Assembly (NCBI GenBank): GCA_021234155.1
Contig: JAJEKV010000070.1
Location: forward strand, 6,209,311 to 6,273,310
Direction: 5' to 3'
DNA length: 64,000 nt
Source: Isoetes taiwanensis
Lineage: Eukaryota; Streptophyta; Lycopodiopsida; Isoetales; Isoetaceae
Shown here: one piece after another, positions 55,301 to 64,000 of the stretch
Position numbering within the stretch: position 1 is the first letter of the stretch
Layout of the letters: every line of letters begins with the position of its first letter
Notes under the pieces: generated by a model
Told to the model about the DNA's origin: nothing
Database searches by the model: none
Seen by the model: the letters and a program-made list of their open reading frames with translations, nothing else
Position numbers and translations under genes: made by a program

Positions 55301-56290
55301 AAGGAGAAGGGAAAACAAAAAGAGCATGAGGAAAAGAGGAGAGAGAAATGGGAAAAGAGATGGGGAAAAGGGCACGTGATCAAGAGGAAGACGGTGGGGA
55401 AAGGAAGAAAAGAGCACATGAAAAGGTAAGCAAAAGAGAACGAAAAACATGCATGAGAAACGGGAAAGAGAAAAGGAAAAGGAAAAGGAAGAGGAAGGGG
55501 AAAAGGAAAGGGAAAGAGAGTAGTGGAAAAATGGGAAGAGCGGGGAAAGATAAAAAGAAAGGGAAAAAGCTGATAAGAAAAAGAGAAAGAAAAAAAGGGG
55601 AAGGGGAAAGGGAAGGCAAAGGGAGGGAGAAGGGGGTTAGAAAAAAAAAAGGAGAATAAAAAAAGAAAGAAATTAAAGGTTCCTAATTTATACCAAAGAA
55701 AGGTCAAAAACCATTACTTTTTGGTTATTAATGTTTGTAGACATGGGTGAAATCTGGTATTTGCCATCCAATGCCCCTCACCCAAATATTATAACGAATT
55801 CCTTTGAAAAGAAGACATAGGTAGAATCTGCTCCTTCAAATTTGCTATCAAATGGCCTTCATCGAAAAATAGTAAGAAAACCAAGTACAACGATGAGGTT
55901 GATATTTTAAGATGATTTATTAACAATTTGTATTGTAGTGCTTTTAGGTTCATGGTCCAAGATTTGAAGCATCTCTCAATCCCACTACCCGGTGAGACAC
56001 AGAGCCATTGTGGTATGATATGTGCCACTTTTAGCATGTGGCAATGTGGAGACCTAACAATTGCTATGAACAAGCATCATCATGTTCTACTCAAAGCTCT
56101 CAGATAGATACCGATGCAACACTATCTAACATGAAGGAGCTACATGTCTTATAGACATTGTTATACCTTGAAAAGTTTCCGCTATAATAAAAATTAAATA
56201 GTTGGATTATTCCCGCAGTTTCTTTTATGACCAAAAAATCTTACAAAGCTCCTTAACATATGCCCAAAGAACGCCAAGCACCATTACTAG
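52376..56290 (+). mobile_element. Polypurine Helitron dimer 1
   Basis: 5' TCTTATATTATAATGTTGTG after an A (52376). 3' end has a decayed hairpin (GCCCAAAGAACGCCAAGC), ACCATTACTAG, with CTAG at 56287-56290. At about 53812 the purine tract jumps into a second 5' region that lacks the first 13 nt (ATGTTAGGTAATGGACC), giving a short unit (52376-53811) and a long unit (53812-56290). The interior is nearly all A/G on the plus strand. 55670-56290 is the ordinary-composition 3' domain shared with 10760-11025. Confidence 0.87.
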
Positions 56291-59200
56291 TCTTATATTA
56301 TAATGTTAGGTAATGGACCGACCCTAAAACCCGGACTCACGAGGATTTGATTGACCAATGGTGGAGATATGTGCACGTGTCTTCAACTAAAATTTCATCT
56401 TGACTATGGCTTCCACGAAAAGGAAAAAGGAAAAGGAAAAGGGAAAGGGAAAGGAAAAGGGAAAGGAAAAGGGAAAGGAAAACGAAAAGGAAAAAGGAAA
56501 AGGAAGGAAGGGAAAAGGAAAAACGATGAAAGGGAAAAAGAAAAGGGAAAAAAGGAAAAAAGGAAAAGGAAAAATGAAAAAGGGAAAAGGGAAAAGGAAA
56601 ACGATGAAAGGGAAAAGGGTAAAAAAAGGAAAAGGGAAAAGGAAAAGGAAAAAGATGAAAGGAAAAAGGGGGAAAACCGAAAAGGAAAAAAGGAAAAGGG
56701 AAAGGGGAAAAGGAAAAGGGAAAAAAGGGAAATGATGAAAGGGAAAAGGGAAAAGGAAAAGGAAAAGGGAAGGAAAAGGAAAAATGATGAAAGGGAAAAG
56801 GGAAAAGGAAAAGGAAAAGGAAGGGAAAAGGAAAACGAAAGAAAAGGAAAAGGAAAAAGGAAAAGGAAAAAGGAAAAGGAAGAAGAAGGAAAAGGAAAAA
56901 GGGAAAAAGGAAAAGGGAAAAGGAAGAGGAGAAGGGAAAAGGAAAAACGATGAAAGGGAAAAGGAAAAGGGAAAAAGGAAAAGGGAAAAGGGAAAAGGGA
57001 AAAGGAAAAAGGAAAAGGAAAAGGGGAAAAGGAATAAAAAAAAAGGTAAGAGGAAAAAAGGAAAAGAGAAGGAGAAAAGGAAAATGGAAAGATAAAAAGA
57101 AAATAGAAAAGGAATAGAATAGGGCGAGGGGAAAGGGAACGAAAAGAGCACCGCGAGAAGGGTAAGAAGTAAAGGTGAGAAAAGGAGAAAAGGTAAGGGA
57201 AAATAAGAAAAGGTTGCAAAGTCTATGGGAAAAGAAAAGTAAAAAGGAAAAGAGAGGGGAAAAGGGAAAAGAGAACTTGGGAAAAGGGAACGAGAAAAGA
57301 GAAAAAAGGAAAGGGCGTGGAAAAAGGGAAAAGAGAAAGGGTGAAGAAAGAGAAAAGGAAAGCAAAAAGAGCACCGAGAAAAAGGAAGAGGGAAAGAATG
57401 GAAAATGAGGAAAAAGGTGGGGAAAAGTAGAATAGACAAAGGGTAGGAGCAAGGAATAGGAAAAGAGGGAAGGAGAAAAGGGCACGAGAAAAAAAGGGAA
57501 GAGGGAAAGGGTGAGGAAATAGAAAAAAGAAAGGGAAAAAGAGTATGGGAAAGGGAAAAGAAAAAAGAAACAAGAAAGGAGAAAGTGGAAAGGGGAAAAA
57601 GGGGAAGAGGATGGGGAAAGAAGGAAAAAGGGTACATAAAAAAGATTGAGAAAAGGGAATGGAAAGAGGCATATGAAAAGCGAAAGGGAACGGGAAAGGG
57701 AAAATGTAAAGGTAGGGGAAAGAGAAAAATGTTGTGTAATGGACCGCACCCTAAATCGGACGGTCGAGGATTTGATTGACCAATGGTGGAGATGATGTGT
57801 GCGTGTCTTCAACTAAAATTTCATCTTGACTATGGCTTCAATATGAAAGGGAAAAGGAAAAAGGAAAAGGGAAAGGGAAAGGGAAAGGGAAAGGGAAAGG
57901 AAAGGGAAAGGAAAAGGGGGAAAGGAAAAGGAAAAACAAAAGGGAAAAGAGAAAAGGGAAACGGAAAAGGGGAAGGGAAAAGGAAAAAAGATGAAAGAAA
58001 AAAGGGAAAAGGGAAAACGATGAAAGGGAAAAGGTAAAAGGAAAAGGGGAAGGGAAAAGGAAAAAAGATGAAAGGAAAAGGGAAAACGGAAAAGGGAAAA
58101 CGGAAAAGGGAAAAGGGAAAAGGAAAAGGGGAAAAGGAAAAGGGAAAACGGGAAAGGGAAAAACGATGAAAAGGGAAACGGAAAAGGGAAGGAAAAGGAA
58201 AATGATGAAAGGGAAAAGGAAAAGGAAAAGGAAAAGGGAAGGGAAAAGGAAAACGATGAAAGGGAAAAGGAAAAGGGAAAAGGGAAAAGGGAAAAAAGGA
58301 AAAGGGAAAGGGGAAGGGAAAAGGAAAAACGATGAAAGAAAAAAGGGAAAAGGAAGAGGGAAGGGAAAAGGAACAACGATGAAAGGGGAAAGGGAAAAGG
58401 AAAAGGAAAGGAAAAGGGAAAAGGAAAAGGAATAAAAGAAAGGTAAGAGGAAAAAGGAAAGAGAAGGAGAAAAGGAAAATGGAAAGATAAAAGAAAATAG
58501 AAAAAGGAATAGAATAGGCGAGGGGAAAAGGGAACGAAAAAGAGCAAACCATGAGAAGGGTAAGAAGTAAAGGTGAGAAAAGGAGAAAAGGTATAAGGGA
58601 AAATAAGAAAAGGTTGCAAAAGTCTATGGGAAAAGAAAAGTAAAAAGGAAAAAGAGAGGGGAAAAGGAAAAGAGAACTTGGGAAAAGGAACGAGAAAAGA
58701 GAAAAAGGAAAAGGGCGGAAAAAAAGGAAAAGAGAAAGGTGAAGAAAGAGAAAAGGAAAGCAAAAAGAGTATCGAAAAAGGAAGAGGGAAAAAATGGAAA
58801 AATGAGGAAAAGGTGGGGGGAAAAGTAGAATAGACAAAAACATAGGGAGCAAGCAAGGAATAGGAAAAGAGGAAGGAGAAAAGGGCACGAAAAAAAAAGG
58901 GAAGAGGGAAAGGGTGAGAAAATAGAAAAAAGAAAGGGAAAAGAGTATGGGAAAGGGAAAAGAAAAAGAAACAAGAAAGGAGAAAGTGGAAAGGGGGAAA
59001 AAGGGGAAGAGGATGGGGAAAAGAAGGAAAAGGGCACATAAAAAAGATTGAGAAAAGGGAATGGAAAGAGGCATATGAAAAGCTTTAAAGGAACGGAAAG
59101 GAAAATGTAAAGGTAGGGGAAAGAGAAAGGAAAGGGAAAAAGAAACATCAGAAAAGCAAAAGGGTGGGGGGAAATGTATGAAAAGGGAATGGAAAGTTGA

Positions 59201-60190
59201 AAGGAAAAGAGAAGTTTGAAAAGGAGAAGGGAAAACAAAAAGAGCATGAGGAAAAGAGGAGAGAGAAATGGGAAAAGAGATGGGGAAAAGGGCACGTGAT
59301 CAAGAGGAAGACGGTGGGGAAAGGAAGAAAAGAGCACATGAAAAGGTAAGCAAAAGAGAACGAAAAACATGCATGAGAAAAACGGAAAGAGAAAAGGAAA
59401 AGGAAAAGGAAGAGGAAGGGGAAAAGGAAAGGGAAAGAGAGTGGAAAAATGGGAAGAGCCGGGAAAGATAAAAAAAAAGGGAAAAGCTGATAAGAAAAGA
59501 GAAAGAAAAAAAGGGAAGGGAAAGGGGAAGGCAAAGGGAGGGAGAAGGGGGTTAGAAAAAAAAAAAAAGAATAAAAAAAAGAAAAAGAAATTAAAGGTTC
59601 CGACTTATGCCAAAGAAGGTCACCATTACTTTTGGTTAATGTTTGCAGACATGGGTGAAATCTAGCATTTGGCATCCAATGCCCCTCACCCAAATATTAT
59701 AACCAATTTCTTGAAAAGAAGACATAGGTAGAATTGCCCTTCAAATTTGCTATCAAATGGCCTTCATCGAAAATAGTAAGAAAACCAAGTACAACGATGA
59801 GGTTGATATTTTAAGATGATTTATTAACAATTTGTATTGTAGTGCTTTTAGGTTCCTCATGGGTCCAGATTGAAGCATCTCTCAATCCCACTACCCTAAG
59901 AGACACAGAGCCATTGTAGTATGATATGTGCCACTTTTTAGCATGTGGCAATGTGGAGACTCAATAATTGCTATGAACAAGCATCATCATGTTCTACTTC
60001 AAAGTTTCGATAGATACCGGCGCAACACTATCTAACATGAAGGAGCTAGATGTCTTATAGACATTGTTATACCTTGAAAAGTTTCAAGTATAATAAAAAT
60101 TAAATAGTTGGATTATTCCCCGCGTTTTTCTTTTATGACCAAAACTTACGTGCTCCTAACATATGCCCAAAGAACGGGCAACCATTACTA
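56291..60190 (+). mobile_element. Polypurine Helitron dimer 2, abutting
   Basis: TCTTATATTATAATGTTAGG begins directly after CTAG of dimer 1. The internal restart at about 57729 (ATGTTGTGTAATGGACCGC) follows the same AGGTAGGGGAAAGAGAAA breakpoint as in dimer 1. Ends GCCCAAAGAACGGGCA, ACCATTACTA at 60190 with the last G missing. Length about 3.9 kb, matching dimer 1. Confidence 0.87.
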
Positions 60191-62693
60191 TCTTATATTA
60201 TAATAAAACAGGTAATGGACCGCACCCTAACCCACGGCCGAGGATTTGATTGACCAATGGTGGAGATATGTGTGCGGTTCAACTAAATTTATCTGACTAT
60301 GGCTTCACATGAAAGGGAAAAGGAAAAGGAAAAGGAAAAGGGAAAGGGAAAGGGAAAAGGAAAACGGAAAGGGAAAAGGGAAAGGAAAGGGAAAGGGGAA
60401 AGGGAAAGGGAAAGGGGAAGGAAAAAGGAAAAACGAAGGAAAGGGAAAAGAGAAAAGGAAACGGAAAAGGGGAAGGGAAAAGGAAAATGATGAAAGGGAA
60501 AAGGAAAAGGGAAAAACGGAAAAGGAAAAAGGTAAAAGGAAAAGGGGAAGGGAAAAGGAAAAAGATGAAAGGGAAAAAGGGAAAAGGGAAAAGGAAAACG
60601 GAAAAGGAAAAGGGAAAAGGAAAAGGGGAAAAGGAAAAGGAAAATGATGAAAGGGAAACGGAAAAGGAAACGAAAAGGGAAGGAAAAGGAAAATGATGAA
60701 AGGGAAAAGGAAAAAGGGAAAAGGAAAAGGGAAGGAAAAGGAAAACGATGAAAGGGAAAAGGAAAAGGGAAAAGGAAAAGGAAAAAGGAAAAGGGGAAGG
60801 AAAAGGAAAAACGGCGAAAGAAAAAAGGAAAAGGAAGAGGGAAGGGAAAAGGAACAACGATGAAAGGGAAAAGGGAAAAAGGGAAAAGGAAAGGGAAAAG
60901 GAAAAGGAAAAGGAATAAAAGAAAAGGTAAGAGGAAAAGGAAAGAGAAGGAGAAAAGGAAAATGGAAAGATAAAAGAAAATAGAAAAAGGAATAGAATAG
61001 GCGAGGGGAAAGGGAACGGAAAAGAGCACCGGGCGAGAAGGGTAAGAAGTAAAGGTGAGAAAAGGAGAAAAGGTAAGGGAAATAAGAAAAGGTTGCAAAA
61101 GTCTATGGGAAAAGAAAAGTAAAAAGGAAAAAGAGAGGGGGAAAAGGGAAAAAGAGAAACTTGGGAAAAGGGAATCCAGAGAAAGAGAAAAGGAAAGGAA
61201 GGGGATGGAAAAAGGGAAAAGAGAAAGGGTGAAGAAAGAGAAAAGGAAAGCAAAAAGAGCATCGAGAAAAGGAAGAGGGAAAGAATGGAAAATGAGGAAA
61301 AAGGTGGGGGAAAGTAGAATAGACAAAAAGGATAGGGAGCAAGGAATAGGAAAAGAGGAAGGAGAAAAGGGCACGAGAAAAAAAAAAGGAAGAGGGAAAG
61401 GGTGAGGAAAATAGAAAAAAAGAAAGGGAAAAAGAGTATGGGAAAGGAAAAGAAAAAGAAACAAGAAAGGAGAAAGTGGAAAGGGGAAAAGGGGAAGAGG
61501 ATGATGGGAAAGAAGGAAAAGGGTACATAAAAAGATTGAGAAAAGGAATGGAAAGAGGCATATGAAAAGCGAAAGGAAACGGAAAAGGAAAATGTAAAGG
61601 TAGGGGAAAGAGAAAGGAAAGGGAAAAGGGAACATCGCATAAAGCAAAAGGGTGGGGAATGTATGAAAAGGGAATGGAAAGTTGGAAAGGAAAAGAGAAG
61701 CGGAAAAAGGAGAAGGGAAAACAAAAAGAGCATGAGGAAAAGAGGAGAGAAAAATGGGAAAAAGAGATGGGGAAAAGGGCACGTGATCAAGAGGAAGACG
61801 GTGGGGAAAGGAAGAAAAGAGCACATGAAAAGGTAAGCAAAAGAGAACGAAAAACATGCATGAGAAACGGGAAAGAGAAAAGGAAAAGGAAAAGGAAGAG
61901 GAAGGGGAAAGGAAAGGGAAAGAGAGTAGTGGAAAAATGGGAAGAGCGGGGAAAGATAAAAAAGAAAGGGAAAAAAATAAGAAAAAGAGAAAGAAAAAAG
62001 GGAAGGGGAAAGGGAAGGCAAAGGGAGGGAGAAGGGGGTTAGAAAAAAAAAAAGGAATAAAAAAAGAAAGAAATTAAAGGTTCCTACTTATGTGTCAAAA
62101 AGGCCGGTACCATTACTTTTGGTTATTAATGTTTTGTAGACATGGGTGAAATCTGGTATTTTACATCCAATGCCCCTCACCCAAATAAATATTATAACGA
62201 CCCTTGAAAAGAAGACATAGGTAGAATCGCTCCTTCAAATTTGCTGTCAAATGGCCTTCATCGAAAATAGTAAGAAAACCAAGTACAACGCATGAGGTTG
62301 ATATTTTAAGATGATTTATTAACAATTTGTATTGTAGTGCTTTTAGGTTCTCACATAATCCAAAGATTGAAGCATCTCTCAATCCCACTACCCGGTGAGA
62401 CACAGAGCCATTGTGGTATGATATGTGCCACTTTTAGCATGTGGCAATGTGGAGACCTAACAATTGCTATGAACAAGCATCATCATGTTCTACTCAAAGC
62501 TCTCAGATAGATACCGATGCAACACTATCTAACATGAAGGAGCTACATGTCTTATAGACATTGTTATACCTTTGAAAAGTTTCCGTTATAATAAAAAATT
62601 AAATAGTTGGATTATTCCCGCAAGCTTTTCTTTTGCGACCAAAAACTTACAGGCTCCCAACATATGCCCAGCAACGCTGGGCACCATTACTAG
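60191..62693 (+). mobile_element. Polypurine Helitron monomer, abutting
   Basis: TCTTATATTATAATAAAACAGG directly after the second dimer. Single long unit without the internal restart. Intact 3' hairpin GCCCAGCAACGCTGGGC (62666-62682), then ACCATTACTAG, with CTAG at 62690-62693. Confidence 0.88.
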
Positions 62694-62698
62694 TTTTA

Positions 62699-64000
62699 CT
62701 AGAAAATTGCCCACCTTCGATGGGCAGTCCATGTGATTGTAGACAAAGAATGTAAGAAATAGTTGTAGAATACTAAAATATATTAATTTGTGTCTTATGC
62801 AAAGGTATTGTGTTAAACAGAAACTTGTAAAGATCCAAGGCAAAGAGCCATGCCCCAATAGGTAATTTGACCATTTGTTTTCTTTGGTTCAAAGGCGCAT
62901 ATTTTGTATTCAATGGCATGTGAAGCCGTAGGATGAGGGTCGTCCATGGGGGCAGAGTGAAAGCGGGACATTCTAGGTTGTCGACTCATGCTAGGGGATA
63001 GACAATCGTTCATATGGTTCGACATAAAAGTTTTTCTAATTATTGTATATAGAAAATTGCGTTTTGTTGGATTTTGATAATTTTACATTATTATACTTTC
63101 ATCATTTTCTAGTTTTTCATTGTAATAGTAGGGACATATTGTATGACTGTTATGGTGCTTGATGATTTATTATGGTGCTTGATGATTTATTATGATGGAT
63201 AAATTTGCTGGTATCTACTATTATCCAAGAAACGAGCAAACTTTCACACATGACATACACAATAAAAAGCACATTTTGAACTGTTAATGTTTCTAATAGT
63301 TCAACGTTTAACAAACTTGCATGAATCCATACTGGTTCAACTTTCTTGAAACATTAAGTTGAATCTTAATTATGTGCATATACTGTAAAATTGCAAATCA
63401 GCATAGCGGCAGGAAATGAATTCATTACACTGGTAACCAATAACTTCAACAAATCCTTCACAGAAGGCCTCCCACATCGCTGGCACTGCAACAAGGTGAT
63501 ACCATTATTCAAGGATGGGGACCCGCTGAATCTTGGGAATTACAGAACCATAATGGTCAGTAGCTGAATGGCAAAATGGTATAGTAAAGCAGTAGAACTA
63601 AAATTGACAGATTGGCCAAAAAGAAATAACAAACAGGCAAGAGAACAATCAGGGTTTTGACCGAATCACTCGACGATAGACCACATGGTGACGCTGAGAG
63701 TAATAATAGAAAAAAGAAGATCACAAGAGAAAATTGTCGACTTCGAAAAGGCTTTTGACACGGTACCAAGTGATAAACTTTAGCAGAGGCTAAGGGAATT
63801 GGATTTACTACACCATCTGCTAGTGGCTATAGCCAGACTATATGAAAAAGTGGAAGCCAAGGTAGGTCCAGGAGAAAAAGGAGTGGAATGAGATATACAG
63901 GTAAAGCAAGGATGCCCGCTTTCACCGAAGATCTTTGGGTCATACATAGATGTAGGGATAGGTTCAATACTGTATACCTTTTATATGCAAAACGTATTAT
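62699..64000 (-). mobile_element. 3' end of GCCCACC-family Helitron, continues beyond window
   Basis: On the minus strand, hairpin GCCCATCGAAGGTGGGC (complement of 62709-62725), 10 nt, CTAG at 62699-62702. Same family as 24868-26946: the adjacent GGGCAGTCCATGTG is shared. The matching 5' TC end is not found before 64000, so the right border is unknown. 62730-63440 has no supported gene; a 20-bp tandem duplication (ATTATGGTGCTTGATGATTT) lies at about 63148-63190. Confidence 0.6.
63441..64000 (+). pseudogene. LINE-type reverse transcriptase fragment
   Basis: Plus-strand RT sequence with stops and frame changes: VIPLFKDGDPLNLGNYRTIM, TDWPKRNNKQAREQSGF, then HSTIDHMVTLRVIIEKRR, IVDFEKAFDTVPSDKL (FDFxKAFD block), LLVAIARLYEKVEAKVG and VKQGCPLSPKIFGSYID (QGCPLSP block). 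Runs off the window before the YxDD box. May be the same LINE lineage as the fragment at 1822-2157. Non-functional. Confidence 0.8.

Overview
This is nuclear DNA from a land plant with a large, repeat-rich genome. Evidence: plant-type TEs (Copia with an initiator-Met-tRNA primer-binding site, CACTA/EnSpm, hAT-like, LINEs, Helitrons); fragments of plant gene families (12-oxophytodienoate reductase, alpha-1,4-glycosyltransferase, LRR receptor-like, HemW-like radical SAM, FCP1-like phosphatase); and GT...AG introns. A fern or other non-angiosperm is my guess from the style of the LINE and Helitron proteins; it is not shown. I see no intact host gene, rRNA, tRNA or CRISPR array. Almost every recognisable protein segment is broken by stops, frameshifts or insertions.

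Layout. 1-7782: minisatellites, several LINE fragments, a hAT-like element (5897-7312) and remnants of a minus-strand gene. 7783-27604: one old Copia element (240-bp LTRs, TSD AAATC on both sides, only about 1.86 kb of own internal sequence) inflated by nested Helitrons. Two Helitrons (7802-11025 and 11026-19659) stand head-to-tail in its 5' LTR, and three more (20811-22506, 22776-24628, 24868-26946) lie in its interior. One further Helitron (12063-14055) is nested in the second. Two of these carry captured plant gene pieces: OPR in 11026-19659, and an LRR gene plus a glycosyltransferase placed tail-to-tail in 24868-26946.

28103-44450: remnants of one or more multi-exon genes of unknown function and an FCP1/NIF-like phosphatase gene. 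They are interrupted by a Helitron (28566-30284) and a 9.4-kb CACTA element (33804-43189). The CACTA is filled with an approximately 1.125-kb tandem satellite, itself cut by a smaller CACTA (38657-41300).

44868-52157: two minus-strand gene fragments (one unrecognised, one HemW-like) flank a 6.1-kb direct copy of 4149-10305, including the hAT, the Copia LTR start and part of the first Helitron. 52376-62693: a head-to-tail array of Helitron units whose interiors are almost pure purine, (GGGAAAA)-like, arranged as two short+long dimers plus a monomer. 62699-64000: the end of a second-family Helitron and a LINE reverse transcriptase remnant.

The main biological theme is a Helitron family starting TCTTATATTATAATG and ending with a GCCCAGCAAYGCTGGGC hairpin 11 nt before CTAG. 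It has captured genes, expanded polypurine DNA, formed tandem arrays, and repeatedly chosen older TEs as targets.
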